DNA of 64,000 nt from Rattus norvegicus (lineage: Eukaryota > Chordata > Mammalia > Rodentia > Muridae). Within the stretch, counting starts at the first letter, position 1. Each line of letters begins with the position of its first letter. The stretch covers positions 31,523,939 through 31,587,938 of the forward strand of contig NC_086034.1 of the NCBI RefSeq assembly GCF_036323735.1. The letters are read 5' to 3'. Shown in pieces: positions 24,562-35,886 of the stretch. Position numbers and translations under genes: made by a program. A model generated the notes under the pieces. It was not told where the DNA came from. It saw only the letters and a program-made list of their open reading frames with translations, and made no database searches.

Positions 24562-25931
24562 TTTTTGCATGTATTCTTAGATGGGCAAAAATATCCCCAG
24601 ACCTCAAGTGAGAAAGCAAGAGTCAATTTACACGTCAATTTATAATCTAATACAGGATTCAAGGTACAGATCCTTCCACCAAGGGCACAGATATATGCGC
24701 CATCCAGTGAGTTCCGTACATACAGAACCACTACTACACCACAATTTCAAAGAGAAAAATCTCATGTAAAGGCCTTCACAGTATTGCATGGATGAGGCCT
24801 GAAATGTAAGGCACATTGTGTATGACACCGTGAAATTTCATTCTAAACAGCGAAGATCTAAATACACTTAATTATCCTGACCGGTCCTAAAGTTTAATGG
24901 CTCTGGGGGTCTCAGTGTTCACTAGAAAAACCTTAGTCCCTGGTTGGGATCCAAACTATTTTTTGAGATAGGAGAATACCATTATGAATTCCTATTCCGC
25001 TGCCTTTCTGAGATCAACTCCCAACTTTAAATTATTTTACACCTTTTTGCCATGTTTAGCATACATTATATTGAATGCTATGTACATGAAAATAAACTAA
25101 TTTTTGCCAAATATATGTATCATACTTAGCACACTGTTTTTAACTTCTTTATAATCATTTATAAATATTTTTAAGTTTACAATACAGTTTTAGGGGCATA
25201 CGAGTTACAAAATTAGCAGCTTGAAACAGCATCCCCATCATACTTTATTAGTGTGCCAAGAATCTGTGCACAACTCTGATGTGCTCCCAAGTTCCAGTTT
25301 CAAAAGAGTAAAATCAAAGTGGTGCTCAGCTGCCTTTTCTTGTGGAGATCAAGATACTTACTATTCCAAGGCTTGAAAGTTGCTAGCAGACTCTGTGGCT
25401 TAATAGTAAGGGACCGAGGGTCTCCTGTAAGCCATGGATTCTGGTGTGATCTACTCCTATCCCTCAGAGGCCACTCACCATTATAACAGACCCTCTTGTA
25501 TGAAGTCTCATTTCGTAAGAGAATGTTTTCACAGAATCACTCTTTATTATACTAGCAACACAGAAGTGACTATACCATCACTGTCACCAGATAAACTACC
25601 CTAGTAACTATTTTCTGCAAAGAAATACTGTGAAGAAGCCCATGACAGCACCCACCTCCACACAATGGAAGAGGTGTGCTGTAGCAGAGGTTCCATTTGG
25701 GTAAATGAGCCACAGTTGGTCACCTTTTGTTACTGTGAGCATTGAAATTCTCACCCTGGGGTAACAAATTTTGAGTAGTTTGCCTCTGCTGAGTTTTCTT
25801 TATGGTGAAATTAAGGCAAATTCCAAGTCCTTCCAAACTGTAGAACGGTGTTGTGCATCTTATAAACTCATTGTTTACCACCACACTGATCTGGGAATAT
25901 TCTCATAATTGCTTAAACAATTCTAAATGTT
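24562..25931. other. Unassigned intronic sequence
   Basis: No gene or clear repeat recognised. 25260-25900 has a more balanced composition than its surroundings but no identifiable family. Confidence 0.35.
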
Positions 25932-26140
25932 CAGGTTAGAGAAATGGCTCAGGTATTAAGAGTGCATCCTGTTCTTCCAAAGGATTAGAATTCATTCCCC
26001 AGCAGCCACATGATGGCTCACAGACACTTGAAACAATAGCTCCTGGAGATACCCACTTCTGCTCTCCTCAGGCTGCTGCGTGCATGTGCTATACTTATGC
26101 TCATGCAGACTCACAGATATACACCTAAATGAAAAGATGA
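25932..26140 (+). mobile_element. Old B2/B3 SINE
   Basis: Diverged B2-type head (TTAGAGAAATGGCTCAG at about 25937, then TTAAGAGTGCAT), CCAGCAGCCACATGATGGCTCAC in the middle (split across 26000), and a CTCATGCAGACTCACAGATA-type end. Plus strand, boundaries approximate. Confidence 0.75.
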
Positions 26141-27330
26141 GACTAAAGGCAAGACAGGCACCATCACCTTTTAAAATTGATAATTTCCTTAAACTTACAT
26201 GCTTCATGGTACATGAGAAGTGGGGCAATTCTTAACGTAAGTAGAATTCTAATGCAAGTGAATCAAGTACCGACGAATGAAGTGTGAGAGACTTTGTGGT
26301 TTGTTGATTTTAAATTCATATATCAATACTCAAATCTCCTTATACTTATTTTACGGTGGTGACACGGATATCTTAATTGCATGCATCAAGTAAAAGAACA
26401 TCAAGTTTAGTGGCAAAACACTTCATAGGTAATTTACATTTATGTTAAAGTCATTTTAAGAGCAGTACAAATGGAAAGTTACACCATAAATTAGTTCTTC
26501 CCATTCCTAAGACTGTCTATTGTATAGATTATGTCTGAACAGATGCTGAAAAGCACAAGCATACTAAATGAAATCAAGCCCCTGAAGGTCTCTTAAAAAA
26601 AAGCACCCTGATTCTTAAAATAAACATTTCCTTTGCCCGTTGCCACCTGTGTATGGCTGAGCCAAAATGCAGAATACCTAAGTCAATAGCTGACACCTGG
26701 CTTCCTTGGAGCCCAGCAAGACTCTTAAAAATAATCTCACTAATTTTCTGATACACTTCATCTCAGTAGAATCAATTCTTTTAATATTTATCTCTGGCTG
26801 ATCTCTGTGTGTGCATATGTGTGTATATGCATGTTGTGAACCTTTCCTAGCTTAATTCTGTTTAATAGAGCCAGCTCTTTCATGATTATTACTATTTAAT
26901 CCCCTACGGAGACATGGGTCAAGAAAAATATGATTTGCTCTTGAAAATAAGGCTGTCACAGTAGAGATATGTACAGTTGCTTTTACTGCTGGCTTCATAT
27001 CCATCTTATTACTTAATATTTTAAAATCTTCCTTTGAAAAACCCAGTCAGAAACATCAAAAGAAAACAGAGGGCATGGCAGAACTAGAGGACAGTTCAGT
27101 TATAATTGTAATAGTACAGACGTTTTTGGAGAAAGATATAGCTCATGCCTTTTGAACCTCATACTTACTTCATAAATAAATGAAGGTATTCAGAAATTCC
27201 TGTGAAAAACATCTACTCCTACTTTGAGACTGTCTAAACATTCAACTAGATTGAAAGGGCCTAATTCTATATTTAAATGGTAATACCAAAATAGCAATCT
27301 ATGGTAGATGTCATTCTTCGGGTATTAACT
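26141..27330. other. Unassigned intronic sequence
   Basis: AT-rich, with no gene or recognised repeat. Confidence 0.4.
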
Positions 27331-27331
27331 A

Positions 27332-27399
<68 letters not shown>
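27331..27399. repeat. (CTAT)n microsatellite
   Basis: About 17 uninterrupted CTAT units. Confidence 0.97.
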
Positions 27400-27531
27400 G
27401 TTTGAGACCAGCTCTCTCAGCGGGCTGGAATGGCAACTACTCTAGACTGGGGTTCCAGCTACTTTCCGAGACCTACTTGTCTCTAACATACAAGGTGCTA
27501 AATTACAATCACCCTATCATACCTGACATGC

Positions 27532-27567
<36 letters not shown>

Positions 27568-27571
27568 ATAT
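27532..27571. repeat. (AT)n microsatellite
   Basis: AT repeat with two GT interruptions near its right end. Confidence 0.95.
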
Positions 27572-27820
27572 TTTTTAATGAGTTCTGGAGATCAAAATGA
27601 GATCTCCAGATTCATTCATGTCTGCAAGATGATCATATTAGTGATCTGTTCCAGGCTTGGATTGTCTCTTGGATATGTAGTGTCAAGTATACCAGGAGGT
27701 CCTCAAATTTGCTATTCAGAAATAGATTATTGTGAACTCTGATCCTTCTGTCTCTGGAACACCAGATGCTGGAGTTTCAAGGTATGTCACAATAACTGGC
27801 AGTAAGGCTGGTATATGTGG

Positions 27821-27821
<1 letters not shown>

Positions 27822-27864
<43 letters not shown>
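27822..27864. repeat. (TG)n microsatellite
   Basis: About 21 TG units followed by a short (TCTG) stretch and further TG runs to about 27910. Confidence 0.97.
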
Positions 27865-27866
<2 letters not shown>

Positions 27867-27910
27867 CTGTCTGTCTGTGAATCTCTTTGTGTGTGTGTGC
27901 TTGTGTGTGT

Positions 27911-30534
27911 ATTTTGTTTTACTCTTCATGTTAATATTTTACCTAATTGCTATGGGCCTCTGCTTTGAATATCACTGACCAATTGCATCTTGTCTCTTTG
28001 CTCAAATCTCAAAACCAAAACTTGAACCTGACAACCTAGATTTGTAGCTTAGGTACAATTGTTTATAGCAACATAATCAGGTTATAAAATTAACTTCAAT
28101 CAGTACCTCAGAGATTAGAGCAAAAGGAAGACTTCAGTACTACTTCATCAAATTTTATTATGTGTCTCAGAAGTTTGCTCATTAACTTAAGAAATCTCAC
28201 AAAATGTTTTAAGCAGTATCTAAAGATGCCATCCACACTTAATTGAAATGATCTCATAATTCCCAGTGTGCTGAGCACAGTTATAGCTTAAATAAATGAA
28301 ATATTCTTTGTACAGAAAACTCAGAACAATTAGAAAAGTTAAACAGTAGGAGCACCATGGGATTAACTGTTGCCTAAAATGTGGACCAACAAAAAGTGAG
28401 AAAGATATCATGGCAAGGATATGAGTTGTGATTCCCAAACTCTGCCCTGGGACCTAGGTGTGGACTCTCCAGCTACACTGGCACTGTCCAAGGACATGAG
28501 TGTGGATCCTTGGGTATGCTGGCTCTTCAGTGGTTTGCAGATAAGACTATCTCCATCTGTCATCTATTGCAAAGGCAACAGTTTAGTTAAGAAATTGTCT
28601 TTCCTCTGGTCTACCCTTTAGATTCAAGCCAGGGATTATGTAGGAATGAATCCTGGACCCCATTTCTGAGAAATGTGTTATAATTAGTGCATAGTCTTAA
28701 TCTCTGCACACTCCTTTCACAGATAATTAAAATTATTGAGAGAATGTTACAAATTTCAATTTTTGTTTCCTGGAAATTCAATCTCTAAGAACATATATAA
28801 AATAAATACTAATAGCAACCTTAAATATATAATAAACATATTTTTATGGGGTGATAAAATCTTACTATATATTTTTCTTGATGTGTTTTTATTTATACTG
28901 TCTATGTTATTGCTATTCAAAACCTAAGAAATCATACGTTTACATTAAAGAAAAATAATCTGCATTAGAAACAAAATGGTACAAATAATTATACAAATAA
29001 ATTTTAATTTTTCAAAATTAAAAAAGGTAATGCAGTGCATAAATGTGAATATTATGGCATAATAGTGAATATTCAGCTTAGAAAGTGAAAGGTATATATG
29101 ATGCTATAAAATGTATAAATGGAAGTAAAGAATGTTTCATTTGTTTTAGTCTCCAAAAGATAAACTCAACAGCAACATATGGGATTTGTTCAGTGGATGA
29201 TAATTGAAACATCAAGGGATATTTTCCAACAACCATTGTGTTTCTTAAAATTAAAGATGCAAAGCTGAAAATGTAAATGAGACTCAGGACCATGTTAGAT
29301 TAAAGTCCTGCAAAATTAGCCTAGAGGATTTTTTTTTTACATTCCATGAAATGCAGTGTCATTCACTCTTTATCTAAAATTATGAACTTATTAGACCCAA
29401 AAAATCTCATCACTTATAGAAAAGCACAATTCAAATATAAACCATGTGTGTTATATTAGTTAGGAAGTATGCCTTACTAGAGTTATGAGCAATTCTATCC
29501 ATGGCTTAAAATTCCAGAGTGCAAGGTTACACAGGTCATCCCATGGTGAGAAAGCAATGGCTCTAGCTGTCACTAGATCCACCAGAGAGTGCTCTCAGCA
29601 GGCATCTTTTTCATATATTTCATACAGAAGCATTTTTTGCTGTAATAATGCAATATAGATATACTATTACAGTTGATAATGGCTATGAATAGAAAAGTCA
29701 TCAGACAGTGAACTCAGATACTCAAGAGCAAGAGAAGGTCAAACCCTGTGACCAGACTCCCTGGAGTCACTCATCTCCTCTCCTGCAGTTTCTTTCAGGA
29801 CAGCAGTTCTGAATTTCTAAACTTGGAAGTTGAGAAAACAAGTTTCCTATTCTCTTGAGTATTATTGTTCCATTTTAAGTGTTATAAATATAAGGCTTTC
29901 TTATTAAAATCATAATACCTAGAAAGTTTAGTGGGCAAAACAAGACAAAAACAACAAAAATCTATATTGTTGTGGCTTTGTCTATTGCGTTGCACCCAGT
30001 ACATAGCCTTACAGTAGCATCCAGCATGGTGAAGAATATAGGCTTGCCAACTGTGAGTAAGAAATTTTAACTCGTGCCTCATGTTTTACCAAAAATTCTT
30101 ATCAAACTCGAACACAGTTTTCTCCCTAAGATGTTGTCTACTTTGATCTGGCTGCACGGTGAAGAGAGGAAAGAGGATTGAGAGAGAAAACAAAGAGAAA
30201 AGAAAGTCTTACAGGATGAGAAAGTAAAAGGGAAAAGGGAAAATTCATGTAGTTAGATAAAAACAGGGAAATTTTAGAAATGAAAACTATATTGGATGAC
30301 TTCTCCCCTTCATAAAAGTGACTAGTGCTATAGCAATAACAAATAAATATGCACATTGTTACAAAGTCTTAGCGGGTTAAAAATGATTACTAGTGAGAGA
30401 GTAATGAGCATTTTCTGGTCACTTGAAATCGCAGTGTCTTGTAATGAACCTACAAAATGCATACTAATGTATGTAATTGAGGATAAAAGATTAGGGCTGG
30501 GAAAATGCCTCAGACCATTAAAGGCTAGGATCAC

Positions 30535-30538
<4 letters not shown>
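27911..30538. other. Unassigned intronic sequence
   Basis: AT-rich. Short open frames only. A B2-like scrap (GGGCTGGGAAAATGCCTCAG at about 30494) directly precedes the TG repeat at 30539. Confidence 0.4.

Positions 30539-30568
<30 letters not shown>
30539..30568. repeat. (TG)n microsatellite
   Basis: Fifteen TG units. Confidence 0.97.
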
Positions 30569-30569
<1 letters not shown>

Positions 30570-30624
30570 ACAGACACAATCATAAAATTCCATTATCTCT
30601 AACATGTTTTTGATTTTTCTTAGA

Positions 30625-30776
30625 ATGTCAGGATGGGGAAGCAGGAAGGGGAGTGTTTGGGGAGGGGAACACCCTTATAGAAGAAGGGGAAGGGAGGATG
30701 GGATAGAGGGCTTATGGACGGGAAACCAGGAAAGGGAATAACATTTGAAACGTAAATAAAAAATATTCAAAAAAAA
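30625..30776 (+). mobile_element. 5'-truncated L1 3' end
   Basis: The G/A-rich 3' UTR block of murine L1 (GGGGAGGGGAACACCC, then AGAAGGGGAAGGGAGGATGG), followed by GGAAAGGGAATAACATTTGA, AAATAAAAAATATTC and a poly-A run. It is the plus-strand equivalent of the 3' ends of copies A and B, only about 150 bp long. Confidence 0.85.
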
Positions 30777-32752
30777 AAGAAGGACAAGTGCTAAATGCCT
30801 GCTGGAAAAATGCAGCTCACAAATAAAGCATGGGTGCATTTATAAGCACAATGCTATCTGATTACTAGACACACATATACAAATATGTGTAATGAATACA
30901 AGATACATAAATACATGTTCTTATACAAACGCATGCAGTACAGTACACTTGTAAGTGTAACTGGAGGATTTGTATTCCCTTCTCCTCAGATGAGTCATGT
31001 TGTTGGGTATTTCTCCTGTCCCTGTAGTTAAGAGCAAACATGACACTCTGTTGTTGTCTCTCATAGCCGATATTAACTGTGTTTCACGTTAACTGTGTCT
31101 CAGGAGAGCTGGATTTATACTAGGGTAGCTTATAATGCTACCCACTTGAGGAGGTTTAGACTTGTGCATGGAGACATTCCCAGAATAAACCAATTAATGC
31201 TGTGACTTATGCATGAGTCCTCTAAAGCAACCTCTTAGTACTGTATATTGTGATGAGAAATGCATGGGAATAGAATTACTCAACCTCAACTGTTTTTCCA
31301 TTTCATGAACCTTAATTTATAGGGTAGAATTTATTGATTCTTTGATCAGCTCAATAGACTGTGACTTTGGAAACATATATTACTTATGAAATTATGGGGT
31401 AGAATATGTTGAATTAGAGTTTTGTATTATCTGAATACGTTTCCTTGCCTATCTGAATATAGTATTGAATTATGTGAAACTCTACTGCCCCAGGCTACAT
31501 CATGCCAATGCTTTCCTATTCTCTCTGTAGTCCTGTAAATGCACATACTAGGCAATAGGAGAGGAATCCTTTGGAACTTCCTATTGGCTGGTCTGAGCCA
31601 TTCTCTGACTCCATCTTACTTCTTCCCAGGGCTAGAATGTGCATGTACAAGCTGGCTCACAGCAGCTGTGAGCATGTACAAGCTGGCTCACAGCTGCTGT
31701 GATGAACCAAGGAATGGAAATGCCTTGCACAGAATCTTAGAACAGGACCAGAAAAAGCATGTGTTCCCCATACTATGACATCATAAGAACTACGATACTT
31801 GGATTCTTTCTGAACTGCTCCTTGGAAGAAATCCTCTCACTCTTTCAAGGAATTGGTTTTGTGGGGTCTTTTTGTTAAGTGACTTAAGAAATCTACGTAG
31901 AAATGGCTGCTAAACAGCAAAAGTCATTAACACTTTCACCTCAAATTAATTTAAATATTATAGAAAATACTTTTGATATTTCAGCTTGAGGAAATAATCC
32001 ACTGTAAATTTACACAAAATGCCTAACATTTGAGCATGTTAAAAAGAAGTGTACTTATAAGCATTCCATGTGCAGATTGAAAACCTCAATTATTAAAATA
32101 GTGCATATCTAAAAACAAGCTAATGTATTCTTTTATTAGAGAAAACCCATACAAAATGTATAAATATCACATAAATAATAAAAAAACATTGTATTGTTAA
32201 GAACTTCATCAAGAAGAATTCAATATGGCATAGTTTCTACAGAATATATACCTGCTTTAGGAACTTATCCTCTAAGGAGGGAAAATAAATTTTGAAAAGG
32301 AAATATGAGATAACTAATTCAAATGGAATATTTTATCAGCTGAGTGTAATAAAATTCAGTTTTCTGAGTGAAACATCTAACACACACAAACTTCCCCTTC
32401 TTGTTTAATCACGCTATGTTTCGCTCTGTTCTAATGCTTGACTTTTTGTCAGAGTGTTAGCCTAATGAGCAAACTGTGGGTATGAAAATTATCCAAACAA
32501 ATAACCAAGAAGGCAATTGCCAATTCAAAGATACTCTGTGGATTTTTTTTCCATTTAAGTTATTTTTAAAATTCTTCCTTGAATTAAAATAGGCATCAAA
32601 TATTGATAGATTTGTTGATTTATTATTTATAAAGGCAATGCAACATTTTTACCACCTCTAATATTAAACTGCTAGTTTGACAACTTAAACTAAGACCTCA
32701 TCAAGGAGAAAATAAAGAACATAGATATAAGCATTGTCAAAGCCAAAGCACT
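30777..32752. other. Unassigned intronic sequence
   Basis: No gene recognised. It contains the 31-bp duplication at 31641. Confidence 0.4.
31641..31702. repeat. 31-bp tandem duplication
   Basis: Two adjacent 31-bp units, 31641-31671 and 31672-31702, begin GCATGTACAAGCTGGCTCAC and differ by one base (CAGCAGCTG against CAGCTGCTG). Each holds CAGCTG or CAGCAGCTG E-box-like sequence. Confidence 0.93.
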
Positions 32753-32844
32753 GGGGTTGGGGATTTAGCTCAGTGGTAGAGCACTTGCCGAGCAAGTGCA
32801 AGGCCCTGAGTTTGGTCCCCAGCTCCGAAAAAAAAAAGAAAAAA
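32753..32844 (+). mobile_element. ID SINE (rat-type, tRNA-Ala/BC1-derived)
   Basis: Starts GGGGTTGGGGATTTAGCTCA, continues GTGGTAGAGCACTTGC and AAGGCCCTGAGTTTGGTCCC, and ends CAGCTCCG plus an A-rich tail. The pol III A-box (TAGCTCAGTGG) and B-box region (GTTTGGTCCCC) are visible. A perfect 14-bp target-site duplication, AAAGCCAAAGCACT, flanks it at 32739-32752 and 32845-32858. ID is abundant in rat and sparse in mouse. Confidence 0.97.
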
Positions 32845-32963
32845 AAAGCCAAAGCACTAAGAATGCAAGCATTTAGAACTGATATATGCTAATAGTACAT
32901 ATTCCTGCTAATAAGTAAAAATCTAAAATATGTGCAGGAAAATAGAATTAAAATAATGTTTGC

Positions 32964-33160
32964 AGGCCAGCGAAATGGCTCAGCTGGTAATAGCATAATT
33001 TGCCAAACCTGATTACCGTAGTTTGAGTCCCAAGATCCACATGCTAAAGGGAGATGACCAATCTTCACCCATTGTCTTTTGACCTATATATGTGATATGG
33101 CACATGTATGCACACATCCATTTTCTCATAATAAATGAATAAATAAAAACAAGGTTTTTC
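32964..33160 (+). mobile_element. Old B3/B2-type SINE
   Basis: Diverged tRNA-derived head (GGCCAGCGAAATGGCTCAGC) followed by GAGTCCCAAGATCCACATG, GTCTTTTGACC and a CATAATAAATGAATAAATAA tail. The spacing and order fit the B2/B3 group; boundaries approximate. Confidence 0.75.
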
Positions 33161-33635
33161 TCCTATTATATGTAATTGGATCACTAAACAATGCAAAATT
33201 CAAAGAAAATAAATTTTTAATCAATTTTATGCATGATATAAAACTATGTTGACAGTTGATTTACCACATATAAACCCATAAAAGTCCAGTGTAAAATAAA
33301 TATATTAATATGGTGTACTTCACATTAAGTGCATGAGCAATAGTTGAAATGAATATCTCAATAAGTTAATGACTTTAATATATATGACAATCAATTTCAT
33401 ATTGCATCTGCCACACACTGAAATCAAGACTCAACATGTTTATCTGATGAAGATGTGCAAGGATACTTGAGTGTGAGGTCAACAAGTTCTGATTTGTACA
33501 TGACATCCTGAGTTCCTCTGGACCCTCTCTGCTGGGTCTCCTATCCATTTGAGTTGAAGACCTCTTCTGTTTTGAATTCTCTAACCAACATTTTTATATT
33601 TCATGATATTCACAGCATAGAGATTTGTGATATGA

Positions 33636-33852
33636 CACTGGTCCTTAAGCCTCCTAATGCGGTACACTTTAACACAGTTCCTCATGCTATGGTGACCATC
33701 AACTACAAAATTTTTTGCTGCCTCATAACTATAATTTTGCTGTTGTGAATTATAATGTAATGTTTTCCGATATGCAGAATATCTGAGGTGACCTCTGTGA
33801 AATCGTTGGCAGACCTCTGAAGTGATTACAATCCAAAAGGTGAGAATCGTTT
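33636..33852. mobile_element. URR1-like non-autonomous hAT DNA transposon relic
   Basis: End-to-end similarity to the rodent hAT-Charlie-type repeat I know as URR1: a CACTGGTCCTTAAGCCTCCT start (consensus form CAGTGGTTCTCAACCTTCC), CACAGTTCCTCATGCTATGG, ATAATTTTGCTGTTGTGAAT in the middle and a GGTGAGAATCGTTTT end. An 8-bp duplication with one mismatch flanks it, TGATATGA at 33628-33635 and TCATATGA at 33853-33860, the size typical of hAT elements. No coding capacity. Confidence 0.75.
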
Positions 33853-33860
33853 TCATATGA

Positions 33861-34954
33861 GAAACTTTGCGAATGAAGTTTAAAGAAGAACCACTAATGT
33901 ATCTGTTTTTAAGTCACTATTGCTTTATATAATGGGAGATAACGATGGTCATGAGCCTTTTGTGGCTTTACGGATTAAGGAAATAATAACACTGTACTAC
34001 AAAGACAAAAGTAACACTTTTTTCAGAATGGGTATTTTTTTCATATGAGAAATTCAACCAATCCTTAGGAATTTAATTATTTTCCTTTCAGAAATAATTC
34101 ACCATAATTATAAAAGAAAGCAGAGAATGCGACAATGTCCTTGACTTTGAAAGTCAACAGGACTTTTGTGAGATTCACCAGATGTTATCTTAGTCAAATA
34201 TCACTAAATCTCAAACACTATTACAAATTTATCTCATGCATCTTTTATGTCTTCTAGTTTTTTTTTGGAAATAAGTTCAATTTTAGCAACAGAGACATCT
34301 ATTTATATCCTGTTTTTAATTTAAAAAGTGTATGTTTCAAATTGTACACAATACTACTAAAAGGGAAACGCTTCTGTAGATTATACAATATTTTATCCAT
34401 TAAAACAAATGAAGGCTATGCTATGGTAAGAAACATGCCTTTGCTGTACAGCATGTGACTAAGAAGAACCTTGGGATGTTTCTGTACAGGTCAGAGGGGA
34501 AAGGCACTCATTATTCTGCTTAAGGCCCCGAGTTGGATTCTTGTACTACATAATTCAGATCTGCTCCTTCAATCTGCCTTCTGACCTCCACACAGATTCC
34601 CTGACAAAGGTGAATATGTGTCCTACATGAGTCTAGATTATTACTGTCTGATATAGTGTAAAAAATCAATCATGTTTCTGTATTTGTATACTAACTGTAA
34701 GACTTTGTATTTAAACTGTAAGTTATTCTTTTAAGCAGTTCATATTTCTTTATTGGATAGGAAATTGTCCAACTTTTCATGTTCTTTCTTCAGTAAACTG
34801 ACTGTAACAAGTGATTACATTCATAAGCTATTTTAAAGAAATCTAATCATTTAATGCCACATTACCTAGGTGGAACACTGGCAAACTAGAAACACCCAGA
34901 TAATTACAAAGGAGAAAATATATTTCAGTTTCATATTACAGAGAGGTAAATGCA
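33861..34954. other. Unassigned intronic sequence
   Basis: AT-rich. A weak B3-like scrap lies at about 34495-34615 (CTTCTGACCTCCACACAGAT near its end). No gene recognised. Confidence 0.4.
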
Positions 34955-35565
34955 GAATCATTTTTTCAGAGACAAAGGCAGACACCACCTCAGAGTAAAA
35001 GCTGGAAAAAATTGAAGCAAATGGGCCCAAAAAATAAGCTGGAGTAGCCCTTCTAACATCAAATAAAATCAACTTTCTACCAGAAGTTATCAAAAAAGAT
35101 GAGGAATGACACTTCATACTCTTCAAAGGAAAAAATCTACCACGATGAACTCTCAATTTTGAACATCTATGCTCCAAATGCAAGGACACCAACATTGATA
35201 AAAGAAACTTTAGTAAAGCTCAAGGAACACATTGCACCTCACACAATAGTAGTGGGAGATTTCCACATCCCACTCTCACCAATGGACAGGTCACTGAAAC
35301 AGAAACTAAACAGAGACACAGTGAAACTACCAGAAGTTATGAACCAAATGGATTTAAAAGATATCTATGGAACATTTCATCCTAAAACAACAGAATGTAC
35401 CTTCTTCTCAGAAACTCATGGTACCTTTTCCAAAATTGACCATGTAATCGGTCATAAGCAGGCTTCAACAGATACAAGAAGACTCAAATAATCCCATGCA
35501 TCCTGATCACCACAGACTAAGGCTGGTCTTCAATAACAACAAAAACAACAAAAAGCCCACATACA
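34955..35565 (+). pseudogene. L1 copy D: ORF2 endonuclease fragment
   Basis: Plus-strand L1 ORF2 N-terminal region. From about 34960 broken frames match the region after QETH (RDKGRHHLRVKAG-like). An open frame, 35099-35491, holds [33 protein letters not shown] and [14 protein letters not shown]. The catalytic GDFN motif reads GDFH, so the endonuclease would be inactive. The frame ends at 35491; decayed similarity continues to the WKLNN-like region near 35565. There the sequence abuts a minus-strand L1 tail instead of continuing into RT. No 5' end or poly-A belongs to this piece. Confidence 0.88.
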
Positions 35566-35886
35566 GAATTCTTTCTTTTATTTTTTTAATTTGGGTTATT
35601 TTTTTCATTTTTTAATTGGGTATTTTCTTTATCTACATTTCAAATAGTAACCCCCTTCCTGGTTTCCCCTCCGGAAACTTCCTATCCCATCCCCCACCCC
35701 TACCTTCATGAGGATGCTTCTCCACCCACCAACCCACTCCCTCCTGCCTCCCCGCCCTGGCATTCTCCTACACTGGAGCATTTATCCTTCACAGGGCCAA
35801 GAACCTCTCACATAGCTCCAGCCACATATGTAGCAGAGGATGGCCTTGTTGGGCATCAATGGGAGGAGAGGCCCTTGGTCAGTCCA
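35566..35886 (-). mobile_element. L1 copy E: 3' end, minus strand
   Basis: T-rich stretch (poly-A on minus), then ATCTACATTTCAAATAGTAA, CCCCCTTCCTGGTTTCCCCT and a C/T-rich block, then AGCAGAGGATGGCCTTGTTG and GGGAGGAGAGGCCCTTGG. This is the typical murine L1 3' UTR, truncated at its 5' side near 35886. It lies tail to tail against copy D. No shared target-site duplication was found. Confidence 0.85.

Noticed and set aside
27331..27399. CTAT array considered as a CRISPR-like or structured array
   Set aside because: Uninterrupted tetranucleotide microsatellite with no spacers; the organism is a mammal.
35099..35491. 130-codon plus-strand open frame as a gene
   Set aside because: L1 endonuclease fragment with a changed catalytic residue (GDFH).
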